A DNA stretch of 24,435 nucleotides from a virus: the IMG/VR virus record IMGVR_UViG_3300017437_000031, positions 1 to 24,435 of that record; one strand, written 5' to 3'. Under the pieces are notes generated by a model. The model was not told where the DNA came from, did not search any database, and saw only the letters and a program-made list of their open reading frames with translations. Position numbers and translations under genes: made by a program. Below, in pieces: positions 13,850 to 22,262 of the stretch; the stretch's first letter is position 1; every line of letters begins with the position of its first letter.

Positions 13850-14158
13850 ATGGCTAGAATGTTAAATGCGAGTACCTTACGAGTAGAGACGATGACTATT
13901 GACGTCGCTGGCACAGCGGAACAACCTACAACATTTCCCGTTCCTGACGGTATTGAGGTGGTCATCTTGGCGCATCGTGATAACGTAGGAATTATTAAGG
14001 TTGGCAATTCTGCGGCAAATGCTCAAGCGGCTGCAGGTGTGGGGAATATCCCTCTGGCGCAGAATCAATCAGTGAGCTTCCAGCTTACTAATCCAAACCT
14101 TCTTTTTGTGGACGCGACAGTCGCTGGTGAGAGAGCGATAGTATTCTTTGAGACGTGA
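13850..14158 (+). CDS. Small structural protein (hypothetical)
   Basis: 102 aa, start context TTCT-ATG. The sequence is beta-rich (TLRVETMTIDVAGTAEQ, IEVVILAHRDNVGIIKVGN, SVSFQLTNPNLLFVDATVAG) without charged low-complexity regions or enzyme motifs. It lies between two large fibre genes and is probably a virion component or fibre-associated protein. It has the size and strand pattern of a single small beta-sandwich domain. No family was recognised with certainty. Confidence 0.6.
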   Translation: MARMLNASTLRVETMTIDVAGTAEQPTTFPVPDGIEVVILAHRDNVGIIKVGNSAANAQAAAGVGNIPLAQNQSVSFQLTNPNLLFVDATVAGERAIVFFET

Positions 14159-14161
14159 CGT

Positions 14162-14746
14162 ATGGCTGGAGATGGAAGATTTGTCGTAGGGCATGTTACA
14201 TGGAATAAAGGTTTGCCCGCGTGGAATCGTGGAACAAAAGGAATTGTTAAGCCAAATAAAGGATCATTCAAAAAAGGACACAAATCTTTACTTGAAAAAC
14301 ACACCGAAGAGACCAAACGTAAGATAGGAAATGCGAATCGTGGAAGGAAACAATCTGAGGAAGTAATAAGAAAGAGAAGAATAAGAATGATGGGTCATGT
14401 AATGCCAGAAAAAACAAGAAAAGCAATAGCGGCAGGAATAAAGAAGAAATGGGATAGGATTGGTAGGATGAGTAAGGAAGAACGGATATGGCAAAAACAT
14501 AAAAGACATCGTGTCCTTAAATTACTTCGCCAAAATAACAATTTACACACATACGGAGAATGGGAAATTCTGAAAAAACAATATGATTTCACTTGTCCCT
14601 CGTGTAAAAAACAGGAACCAGAAATTAAACTCACCGAAGATCACATCATTCCTCTTTCAAAAGGTGGATCAGATTCTATTGAAAATATACAACCGTTATG
14701 TGGACATTGTAATGCAGTAAAGCATACAAAAATAATAAAATTCTAG
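14162..14746 (+). CDS. Free-standing HNH homing endonuclease with NUMOD3-like region
   Basis: 194 aa, starting 3 nt after the previous stop. The N-terminal half is very basic with NUMOD3-like DNA-binding repeats (KGHKSLLEKHTEETKRKIGN, NRGRKQSEEVIRKR). The C-terminal HNH domain has CPSC, EDHIIPLSKGG, an Asn in SIENIQPL and CGHCN, the metal and zinc ligands of the family. The gene is clearly richer in A (many AAA and AAT codons) than the flanking fibre genes, a sign of recent transfer. No intron core surrounds it, so it is an intergenic nuclease gene and differs from the HNH gene at 10083 in its N-terminal domain. Confidence 0.9.
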   Translation: MAGDGRFVVGHVTWNKGLPAWNRGTKGIVKPNKGSFKKGHKSLLEKHTEETKRKIGNANRGRKQSEEVIRKRRIRMMGHVMPEKTRKAIAAGIKKKWDRIGRMSKEERIWQKHKRHRVLKLLRQNNNLHTYGEWEILKKQYDFTCPSCKKQEPEIKLTEDHIIPLSKGGSDSIENIQPLCGHCNAVKHTKIIKF

Positions 14747-14756
14747 TTTAATCTAT

Positions 14757-17700
14757 ATGTGTGCAAAATTCCTAGATTCGTGGAGAGCGGGTGGTACCGG
14801 ACAAGGGCCGTATATCCTTATCTCTCGCACGACAGGTGAAATTCCATTGATTGCTCGCGGGGTTGCGGGTCAGACAGCTAATATCTTTGAAGTCGAAAAC
14901 TCCGCAGGCACGAACCTCTTTACGGTAGACCCATCAGGGAATGTCTCTATAGCTGGTTCCATTACCGCCGTGGTCAGTGAAACCGTGACGGGAAACATCA
15001 CCTTGACGGGGAATCTAGTGGTAAACGGCAACACTACCCTCGGTGATGTGGCGGGAGATACATTAACAGTCAACGCAACCACTACATTTGCCAACCCAGT
15101 GACACTTTCTTCAACGTTAGCAGTGACGGGGCAGTCAATTTTCAGCTCATTTATCTCGGCGCCAACTCTTAATTTAGTACGACGCGGTGCGACTCCAGCA
15201 ACCATTGGTGCCACTGGTCGGCTGTATACTTTCGCAGGGGATGCCGATACGACAGAGCTTTGGTACTTGGATGCGGCAGGTAATGCGGTGCAGATAACTG
15301 ACGCGGGGGCGCTTGATGGCGCTGGAGTTCATTGGGACGATGATGAGGCGGCGACATGGGGAAATACTCCTGCGGCGCCAAATGTGCAACTTCTCTGGGA
15401 AACCGCTGATGCCAATGCAAACGAACTTTTATTGGTACTCCCAACAGGTGGTGCGGTTGATGTGCCAGTATTTGTTATTGGAGATGAATCAGCCCTGAAT
15501 GTTGATTTGGGATTCTTTAATGGCGAAACAGCACCTGCTGTGGCGGTATTAAACGCAACGCAGGCATCATATCTGTCCATGAGCCACGACGGCACTAATG
15601 GGCGATTCGTTTTAAGCAACGCGGGGAGCGTGGCTTTTGTGCGTCCTGGACCAGCGGTTATCCAGTCGCAGATTGGGATGTTTGCGGGTGGTACGACCGT
15701 ATTTAATGAAAATGGTATTGATGTTGATTTTCGGGTTGAATCAGACAACGTGACGAACATTATTAACGTCGATGCGGCATTGGATGTTGTGTCATTTGGC
15801 GGAGCGGGAGTTGATAATCAATTTATTACAATTACAGAACGCACGGAAACATCGGGTACCCCATCAGCGCTCGTTATCACAGGCGCCGCTCATACAGGAA
15901 TCACCGCCGCAACAGAGGCGATTGGCATTAACTTAAATCAATCAGCTACGAAAACATGGGCAGCGGGTGCAGGTCCTTTGGCAACGCAACGGGAAATTGT
16001 GTTCCAGGCGCCAACGTATGTGGGAAACGCTGGGGGTGCACTTACTATTACCAATGCGACGACTGTGTACATCTCCGATGCTCCGACTGCTGGGGCGAAT
16101 ATGACGATCTCAAATTCTTACGCGCTTTTTGTTGATGCTGGAATTACAAGATTAGATGACCTGATTCGTTTTGGGGCTGATGGCACTGCTTTAACGGCAG
16201 GGAATCATGAGATAGGACGGGTGGTTACTGGGCTATCGTACAATGTGCCAACTGGAGATATTCATATTTTTTCTATAAATAATGTTGAGTCATTTAGGGG
16301 AACTACTTCTGGCGGATTTGGTTCATTGACCCTGATTGATGATAAGCGACTTGTTTTTGGTAGTGATAGTGATTGGCTTGCCTTCTCTTCCACAGCGTTT
16401 ACCATTGATTGGTTAGAAAATGCAGTAGCAGCTTTTAAGTGGAGCGGGGCTGCGATTGCGAACTTTGCGGCAGCTGCCGATACAGCTGGAAATAGTATAT
16501 TTTGGGAATTTCAGGGCGGTGGCACTTCAACTGGGGTAGGTCGCACAGCGGGAGCGTGGACAATAACTATGGGAGCTGGATCGGCTGCAGCGGGAGCCTC
16601 TGGGCTTGCCGGTGGAAACGGTGGTGACTTTATCTTGGAGGGTGGTGCTCCTGGTGCGGGAGATGGGGCTGGAAATGATGGTGAGGCAACAATCGTGTAC
16701 TTCGGGCAAGTCGGAACTGGGGTTGGTGGTGTCAGCATTACCCAGCGTGCAAAGAATGAGGGGTCGCCTTCGGTCGGCGCGTTTGCAGTCACTGGAGGGG
16801 CACACACTGATCTCGCAAACAGTATCTTCACTGATACTTCGTTCTCCTTTAGCAACACTGCTAATTTTGTTGGAGGCGGTGCGGCGATTTCAACCTTGAG
16901 CGTCATTGGGGTTCGATCTCGTACCTATTCTGCTGATGCGGCACAGACAATTACGAACTCAATCGTGCTTTCAATAGATAATGTTAATGATGTCGCTGGT
17001 GCGAATGTTACCCTAACAAACTCCTATGGTATTCAGGTTGGCGGAGCGGCGGCTATCGGCGCGACTTCAGCGTCAATGACGTATGGTTTAATTGATATTC
17101 CTGCTCATACTGTGACGGTGACTGGTTCAACACAAGTTACGTCAAGCCCTGGAATTGCTGGTGTCAGAATTGGAATTGTTACGGTAACTGACGCGGCGGC
17201 AGTGACCATTGATTCGGGCGCGTCGTTATACATTGCAGGCGCAGTAACTGCGGCAGGTTCAGTGACGCTCACAGCTCCGTTGTCATTATGGCTTGACGCT
17301 GGAAGAGCACGTTTTGATGACCATCTGGTATTTGGGGCTGGAGTGGCCGTTGTCGGGGCTGACTATATGATTGGTCGAGATGCTGACGGCACAAACCAAC
17401 TTCACCTTAACGTGCCAACGGGGGCTACGATGGAATTTTCGGTTAATGATGCCGCTGTCTGGACGAGTGGCGCATCGGTTATCACGACGACGGCAAATAC
17501 CGATATAAACATGAGCGCCGGCGGGCGATTGTACGGTGGCGGGATGCAAATTAACTCACAGACACTAGCGGCAGATACCAATCTCACCATGGATGAAAAT
17601 GATGGACATGTTGTGATTACTACTGGCGCGGTGTCAGTAAATACGGTGACACTTCCTGCCGCGTCAGGTAATGAAGGCATGGTTGTTTCATTTTATGTGA

Positions 17701-17882
17701 CGACTGACGGCGGCCAGAACGCAAACATCGTGCGCGCTGGAGCAGATGTGATTCAAAACGGCAGCGCTGATTTAGGCAATACGCAGGTGGCGCTTGACGA
17801 TGCGGGTGATTATTTGATGCTTGAGTGCGTGTCAAGCACCATGTGGCAGGTAGTTGTTAATAATGGCGGGACAGTTACCTAA
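14757..17882 (+). CDS. Large tail fibre-like protein
   Basis: 1041 aa. The N-terminal region (GQTANIFEVENSAGTNLFTV, NITLTGNLVVNGNTTLGD) resembles fibre shaft repeats. The middle and C-terminal thirds contain diverged copies of one domain set: ITERTETSGTPSALVITGAAH and ITQRAKNEGSPSVGAFAVTG; then AGANMTISNSYALFVDAG and AGANVTLTNSYGIQVGG; then DDLIRFGADG...IGR and DDHLVFGAGV...IGR. The last 80 residues (LPAASGNEGMVVSFYVTTDGG, DAGDYLMLECVSSTMWQVV) look like a compact tip domain similar in outline to that of the upstream fibre. A role in receptor contact or as a tail shaft is likely. No enzymatic motif is visible. Confidence 0.8.
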   Translation: MCAKFLDSWRAGGTGQGPYILISRTTGEIPLIARGVAGQTANIFEVENSAGTNLFTVDPSGNVSIAGSITAVVSETVTGNITLTGNLVVNGNTTLGDVAGDTLTVNATTTFANPVTLSSTLAVTGQSIFSSFISAPTLNLVRRGATPATIGATGRLYTFAGDADTTELWYLDAAGNAVQITDAGALDGAGVHWDDDEAATWGNTPAAPNVQLLWETADANANELLLVLPTGGAVDVPVFVIGDESALNVDLGFFNGETAPAVAVLNATQASYLSMSHDGTNGRFVLSNAGSVAFVRPGPAVIQSQIGMFAGGTTVFNENGIDVDFRVESDNVTNIINVDAALDVVSFGGAGVDNQFITITERTETSGTPSALVITGAAHTGITAATEAIGINLNQSATKTWAAGAGPLATQREIVFQAPTYVGNAGGALTITNATTVYISDAPTAGANMTISNSYALFVDAGITRLDDLIRFGADGTALTAGNHEIGRVVTGLSYNVPTGDIHIFSINNVESFRGTTSGGFGSLTLIDDKRLVFGSDSDWLAFSSTAFTIDWLENAVAAFKWSGAAIANFAAAADTAGNSIFWEFQGGGTSTGVGRTAGAWTITMGAGSAAAGASGLAGGNGGDFILEGGAPGAGDGAGNDGEATIVYFGQVGTGVGGVSITQRAKNEGSPSVGAFAVTGGAHTDLANSIFTDTSFSFSNTANFVGGGAAISTLSVIGVRSRTYSADAAQTITNSIVLSIDNVNDVAGANVTLTNSYGIQVGGAAAIGATSASMTYGLIDIPAHTVTVTGSTQVTSSPGIAGVRIGIVTVTDAAAVTIDSGASLYIAGAVTAAGSVTLTAPLSLWLDAGRARFDDHLVFGAGVAVVGADYMIGRDADGTNQLHLNVPTGATMEFSVNDAAVWTSGASVITTTANTDINMSAGGRLYGGGMQINSQTLAADTNLTMDENDGHVVITTGAVSVNTVTLPAASGNEGMVVSFYVTTDGGQNANIVRAGADVIQNGSADLGNTQVALDDAGDYLMLECVSSTMWQVVVNNGGTVT

Positions 17883-17888
17883 CTTGAT

Positions 17889-18098
17889 ATGGAAGAAGAA
17901 CTCCACAATAAGGACATCCAGCATCTCGGTGAGAAGTTAGAGGCCGTGCACGAGGACGTGAAGGAGATTAAGGCGCAGGTCATTAGGGTTAATGGACGTG
18001 TCTCTAAACTGGAGATGTGGCGAAGTTTTATTTTGGGCGGTGTAGCGGTAACAGTAGTGTTCTTCGCTCTTTTCAAGGCAGTCATTCCGCTCATCTAA
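17889..18098 (+). CDS. XhlA-like membrane protein, putative lysis accessory or holin
   Basis: 69 aa. Residues 1-45 are charged and heptad-like (KDIQHLGEKLEAVHEDVKEI), a probable coiled coil. They are followed by one transmembrane segment (FILGGVAVTVVFFALFKAVI). This architecture matches the XhlA/hemolysin family that cooperates with holins. It sits directly upstream of the M23 endopeptidase gene with one base between them. Confidence 0.7.
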   Translation: MEEELHNKDIQHLGEKLEAVHEDVKEIKAQVIRVNGRVSKLEMWRSFILGGVAVTVVFFALFKAVIPLI

Positions 18099-18099
18099 T

Positions 18100-18909
18100 A
18101 TGACGCCACTAGACGCTAGTGAATTAGCAAGATACTGGGAGTTTGAACCAGTGTGCCGCAACTACAACGGCAAGATGAAAGTCAATCAATTCTTTGGCAA
18201 GGAAAATACCTCCCTGAATCTACAGAAGCTGTACGTGAGGTATGGGTGGTTAGGCCATAATGGGCTTGATATCTCAGCAGAGTACGTTCATTGCTACGCC
18301 CCAGTTAAGTGTACCGTGCAAAACTTCAGGGATGAGAAGGACAATGAGAAGGCGAGGGGCGACTTCTTGAACCTCATCAGTGAGGAGCGAGAGATACATG
18401 GTCATAGAGTGCGGCTCGTAATCCACTACTTTCATCTCAATGATGTGTTGGTAGACGATGACCTGGTGGATGATGTCATAGCGGGAGAGGCCGTGGCCGT
18501 GACGGGTAATACAGGGTTGGATGCACAAGGTAAGCCACTCTCTACTGGCCCGCACCTTCACTTTGGAGTGTACCCAGAATACTTTGAAGGCGGAAAGTGG
18601 GTGAGAGATGGTACTAATGGTTATGGTGGCGCGGTAGACCCAATCTGGTTCTTTAATCCTAAAGACGTGGGTAATTATCCAACTAAGATTAAGAAATCTA
18701 TGGCATTGCGACTCATTAAGGGGATGAACTCTGGAAAGGTGTACGCTCTTGGTTTAGATGGTAAGAAACACGCGCTAGAAACCGAGGCACAGCTTAAATT
18801 GGGTTCACAAATTGGACTCTGGGTTGACGAGTCAAAGATTGAAACAAGAGTCCAGGCAGAGATAGATGAATTATTAGAGGGAAACCCTATCTCAATCGGG
18901 GTTAAATAA
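18100..18909 (+). CDS. M23-family peptidase, putative endolysin
   Basis: 269 aa. The LytM/M23 zinc site is visible as GHNGLDIS (H53, D57), a middle IHYFHL (H109, H112) and GPHLHFGV (H152, H154). These enzymes cut peptide cross-links of peptidoglycan. The domain fills residues 25-190. The last 75 residues (KKSMALRLIKGMNSGKVYAL, GKKHALETEAQLKLGSQIGLW) may form a wall-binding or tail-anchoring part. There is no signal peptide, so export would need a holin, in line with the small membrane proteins on either side. A virion-associated role is a less likely alternative. Confidence 0.88.
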   Translation: MTPLDASELARYWEFEPVCRNYNGKMKVNQFFGKENTSLNLQKLYVRYGWLGHNGLDISAEYVHCYAPVKCTVQNFRDEKDNEKARGDFLNLISEEREIHGHRVRLVIHYFHLNDVLVDDDLVDDVIAGEAVAVTGNTGLDAQGKPLSTGPHLHFGVYPEYFEGGKWVRDGTNGYGGAVDPIWFFNPKDVGNYPTKIKKSMALRLIKGMNSGKVYALGLDGKKHALETEAQLKLGSQIGLWVDESKIETRVQAEIDELLEGNPISIGVK

Positions 18910-18913
18910 AACT

Positions 18914-19135
18914 ATGAAACAATTACTTAAAGACCATTGGAAACGTTACGTCATATCGTCAGTTCTTTCATTTTTGAGTGGGTTCGCTATCGCAGTCATC
19001 CCAGACATCGGTAATCTAGGCATTGAATCATTGAGGGACGGTTCGCTTGTTGGTCTGCTTTTTCTTGGAGTGCGGGCGGGCGTCAAGGGATTGCTTGAGG
19101 TGTTTTTGGGCTGGTATTCATTAAGAAAACAATAA
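18914..19135 (+). CDS. Holin-like small membrane protein
   Basis: 73 aa with a basic N-terminus (MKQLLKDHWKRY) and two hydrophobic segments, VISSVLSFLSGFAIAVI and SLVGLLFLGVRAGVKGLLEVFLG, giving a class II holin-like topology. It follows the M23 endopeptidase by 4 nt. It would form membrane lesions that let the endolysin reach the wall. Small holins share little sequence, so this relies on topology and position. Confidence 0.7.
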   Translation: MKQLLKDHWKRYVISSVLSFLSGFAIAVIPDIGNLGIESLRDGSLVGLLFLGVRAGVKGLLEVFLGWYSLRKQ

Positions 19136-19136
19136 T

Positions 19137-19244
19137 ATGCCACATAAAGGTTCCTACGGCGGGATGAAGCCGTCAAAAGCAATGAAAGTAGAAGCAATGA
19201 AGATGCACGAAAAAAAGAACATAGGTAAAAAGAAAGGTCGCTAG
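19137..19244 (+). CDS. Very small basic protein
   Basis: 35 aa from ATG to TAG, one base after the holin-like gene. The composition is Lys/Met/Gly-rich (MPHKGSYGGMKPSKAMKVEA, then KKNIGKKKG). Such Lys/Met-rich micro-proteins recur in phage structural blocks, but their function is unknown. Close spacing to the lysis genes suggests cotranscription. Confidence 0.5.
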   Translation: MPHKGSYGGMKPSKAMKVEAMKMHEKKNIGKKKGR

Positions 19245-19338
19245 TCCACTGTCAATCTCGTCCGACGGGGAATATCAACACCCAAATTATTGGATAGTAT
19301 CCCCATCAACACAGAGACAGACGGTGGTTGAGGCCTTA

Positions 19339-19369
19339 CCATGGCCATGATCCTAAATAGTGGCCATGG
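19339..19369 (+). repeat. Perfect inverted repeat, possible operator or terminator
   Basis: CCATGGCCA (19339-19347) and TGGCCATGG (19361-19369) are exact inverted copies separated by 13 nt. They lie in the 141-nt gap between the lysis block and the next small gene. Each arm is itself built round the palindromes CCATGG and TGGCCA. No T run follows. A weaker GGGGA/ATCCCC stem lies at about 19266-19305. Confidence 0.45.
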
Positions 19370-19385
19370 ATAAGTTCTTAATAAT

Positions 19386-19592
19386 ATGATAGTGCGACAA
19401 AAAGACAACTGGAGCATGTGGCAGGACTGCCATCCGTCAAAGTTTCACTGCGACAAGAAACCACACAGTCGTTATGGTGTGACTGACGGGAAAGAGTGTT
19501 CGTTTTTTGATGATTGGCAAGAGGCAGAGGCGTTTTTTATTCAAAAGACAGGTGAAAGGTCGCTAGATGAGCTGTTAATTAAAAAGATATAA
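19386..19592 (+). CDS. Hypothetical small protein
   Basis: 68 aa. It has three Cys (DCHPSKFHCDKK, ECSFFDD) and several His in the first 40 residues, and a helical C-terminal half (WQEAEAFFIQKTGERSLDEL). A metal site is possible. It lies 4 nt before the connector-like gene. The ATG lacks a Shine-Dalgarno. No family recognised. Confidence 0.5.
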   Translation: MIVRQKDNWSMWQDCHPSKFHCDKKPHSRYGVTDGKECSFFDDWQEAEAFFIQKTGERSLDELLIKKI

Positions 19593-19596
19593 TTCT

Positions 19597-20859
19597 ATGG
19601 CTACCTGGGGCACTTTACGCACGACTCTCAATCAACGGCGCCTGACAACGAGTACCAATCCGATAGACATAGATGTCGCGGGACTTCAGGCGATAAACGA
19701 CACACTTCAGGAACTCAAGACGTCAATCGGAGCATCAGGACTCCCGCACTTTTGGGACTTTGACATCCGCCGAAGCACGATAACGTACTACACTGACGTG
19801 GAGGATTATGCGCTTCCCGCTGACTTTATGCACCTGATGGACGTACAGGCAGTGACGAACAATAATTATTATTTTAGATATGTGCAGCCGACCAGATTTG
19901 ATGTGTTACAAGCAAAGTCAGAGTTTGACAACTTTTTAACTATAGAACGACGTGATGGCACCGAGCGTATCAGAATTGACTATACGAATACCATCGCCTC
20001 TGACATTGACCTCCACGCGGCGACAGGGTTTGACACGAACGGCACCTGGACAAGAACCGTGGCCACCTCTGATGCGACGAACATCACGACTGATACGTCA
20101 CTCTATAAGCGGTCGCCGTCATCCATCAACTTTGACATCCTTGTCGCCCAGTCAGCAAATAATTCGGCGACCATCTACGTGCCAGACATGTCAGTCGTTG
20201 ATGCCACGGCATATGATGAACTCGGTTCAATCGTGATGTGGTTTTACATCCCACTCGTGACTAACATCACCTCTTGTGATCTGTTCTGGGGCTCCGATAC
20301 GGCTTCAACACCAGCGACGAGAGCTAATTTTTGGACACGAAATGTGACCACGCAGGCCGACGGGACTGCCCTTGCGACTGGTTGGAATAAATTAAGATTT
20401 GACTGGAATGGCGCGACTGAAACTGGAACCGTGGTGCCATCTACCATTCGCTATCTTGAGTTTCGGGTGAACTACGCGGTCGCTCAAGGCAATGACACTG
20501 ATTTTAGAATTAACGACATTCGGCTTAACCAGCCAGAGGAGCTTGACCTGTTCTACTACACTGAAAACGCGGCCAAGAGCACGGCGGGCACCTATCAGGC
20601 AGAGCTTACGACGGCTGGTGGAAATACCGACGAGACCCTGTGGACAGGGACTCACGAGTGGATGAGGCAAGTTGTCATTGAGGGAGCTCTTGAAAAGATA
20701 TTTCACGAACAGCAACGGTTTGACCTGTCAGATAAACACCTTGCGAGATACCAGCGACTGCTTCAGCAAGCGATGATTCGGCTTCCGAGCCAAGCGAGAT
20801 TTCCCGAACTTCCCCAGATAGTCGCGCCGGAGTTTGACTATCCTTATTATGACCTATGA
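19597..20859 (+). CDS. Putative head-tail connector / tail tubular A-like protein with an inserted domain
   Basis: 420 aa, context TTCT-ATG. Residues 1-100 look like the start of connector or tail-tubular proteins: helices (AGLQAINDTLQELKTSIGAS), a Trp-rich strand (LPHFWDFDI) and the phrase YALPADFMHLMDV. The C-terminal 70 residues return to helices (VVIEGALEKIFHEQQRFDLS, KHLARYQRLLQQA). Between about 140 and 320 is a Thr/Asp-rich beta region (NGTWTRTVATSDATNI, TSLYKRSPSSINFDI, LRFDWNGATETG) resembling a jelly-roll carbohydrate-binding module. That region appears to be an insertion between the two halves. The next gene overlaps by ATGA. The connector role is inferred. Confidence 0.6.
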   Translation: MATWGTLRTTLNQRRLTTSTNPIDIDVAGLQAINDTLQELKTSIGASGLPHFWDFDIRRSTITYYTDVEDYALPADFMHLMDVQAVTNNNYYFRYVQPTRFDVLQAKSEFDNFLTIERRDGTERIRIDYTNTIASDIDLHAATGFDTNGTWTRTVATSDATNITTDTSLYKRSPSSINFDILVAQSANNSATIYVPDMSVVDATAYDELGSIVMWFYIPLVTNITSCDLFWGSDTASTPATRANFWTRNVTTQADGTALATGWNKLRFDWNGATETGTVVPSTIRYLEFRVNYAVAQGNDTDFRINDIRLNQPEELDLFYYTENAAKSTAGTYQAELTTAGGNTDETLWTGTHEWMRQVVIEGALEKIFHEQQRFDLSDKHLARYQRLLQQAMIRLPSQARFPELPQIVAPEFDYPYYDL

Positions 20860-22262
20860 GCAAGGTGTGGGTATTGGACAAGTGGTACGGGGGACTTTCT
20901 ACTGGCACGAAAGTGGGGGTGTCAGGGAGTTTTGCCGCTGGGAGAGGGTTAGATATTTATACCGACCCTGATTTGTTATCAGTGAATCGGCGCACCACGT
21001 TAGACAGCGGGGCGACCGTCACTGATCTTGTTAAGTGGCAGAAGAAGCTTGGGACATCAAGTTTCTTCTATGGGAACACCGGCCGACTTTACAACCGCAC
21101 GGCGGCTGGGGTGTGGGCGTTAGACAGGTCAGTTGGGGCAAGTTCGGGGAATGGGTTAGAGGTTTTTAACAGCATCCTTTACTATTCGCGGGATGCCTTC
21201 CTCGGAAGTCGGACGGCAGCCGGAGTATTCAATGATGCTGTGGTCGCGCTGAACAATGATGCCGACTGGCACCCGCTCAAATCTTTCTTAAACGTTCTCG
21301 CCGTTGGTAACGGCAATACACTGTCTACGTTGAGCACCGCAAATGTCTTAACCAATGCCTTTTCACTGCCGGCGGGATTAAAGATTAAGTGTCTAGAGGT
21401 GGTGGGGGATTACCTGGCGATTGGCGCGTGGTCAGGGGCGACGATCACGGAGAATGACGAGGGGTACCTCTTTTTCTGGGATGGTGTAGCGACAACATAC
21501 AACTCTTACATCACGGTTAAGGAGTCAGGAGTGAACGCGCTTATCTATGATGACAACCAGCTTATCGTCTTTGCTGGCACCAAAGGGAACTTCTATGTCG
21601 CCACGGGGAGTGAGCTGATAAAACTCAAGCGACTCCCTGGTATTGGGACGAGCTACGCGGATGTCTGGCCTGGAGCAGTGACTAGGTGGAACGGACGAAC
21701 TCACTTTGGGGTGTCGGGAGAAACTGGTTCTGCTACGATGATTCAGGGAGTTTACTCTTGGGGATCGGTTGAGAAGAATTACCCAGCCGTCTTAAACCTT
21801 GAGTATCCTATCTCAACGGGGACGACCACGGGAACCACGCTTCAAATTGGGTCAGTGGGGGCGATGTCGCCGACAGAATTATTTATCGGCTGGCGAGATG
21901 GGGCATCTTTTGGGGTAGATCTTGTTTCCACAACAACCCCGTTTGCTTCGGCGACTTATGAGAGCGTGGTTTTTGACGGTGGCAATCCATTTCAAGGGAA
22001 GGTGTTTTACAAGGAAAAAGTGACAATGGCACCATTACCTACCAATACCACAGTCGCCGTGGCGTACCGAACAGACAGAAACACCGCATATACAACCATC
22101 GGCACCATCACGGGCGATGGAGCTATGACAGAGTTTGTGTTCTTTGAGCACATTGTTGCCAATGCTATTCAGTTTAGATTGACCCTTTCAGTGTCGGCTG
22201 GGACAGCCGCCCCGCAGATTTCAAGTGTGTCGTTTGAATATGATGATACCTCTGACGTATGA
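20856..22262 (+). CDS. Putative tail or neck structural protein, beta-propeller-like
   Basis: 468 aa, coupled to the preceding gene by ATGA. It contains repeated beta-strand blades with Gly/Trp/Tyr phrases (FFYGNTGRLYNRTAAGVW, NSILYYSRDAFLGS, EGYLFFWDGVATTYN, QLIVFAGTKGNFYVATG), each about 50 residues. This suggests a propeller-like middle. The last 120 residues are a separate beta domain (KVFYKEKVTMAPLPTNTTVA, FRLTLSVSAGTAAPQISSV). Location between a connector-like protein and a fibre resembles tail tubular B or stabilisation proteins of podovirus-like tails. Direct homology could not be tested. Confidence 0.55.
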   Translation: MSKVWVLDKWYGGLSTGTKVGVSGSFAAGRGLDIYTDPDLLSVNRRTTLDSGATVTDLVKWQKKLGTSSFFYGNTGRLYNRTAAGVWALDRSVGASSGNGLEVFNSILYYSRDAFLGSRTAAGVFNDAVVALNNDADWHPLKSFLNVLAVGNGNTLSTLSTANVLTNAFSLPAGLKIKCLEVVGDYLAIGAWSGATITENDEGYLFFWDGVATTYNSYITVKESGVNALIYDDNQLIVFAGTKGNFYVATGSELIKLKRLPGIGTSYADVWPGAVTRWNGRTHFGVSGETGSATMIQGVYSWGSVEKNYPAVLNLEYPISTGTTTGTTLQIGSVGAMSPTELFIGWRDGASFGVDLVSTTTPFASATYESVVFDGGNPFQGKVFYKEKVTMAPLPTNTTVAVAYRTDRNTAYTTIGTITGDGAMTEFVFFEHIVANAIQFRLTLSVSAGTAAPQISSVSFEYDDTSDV

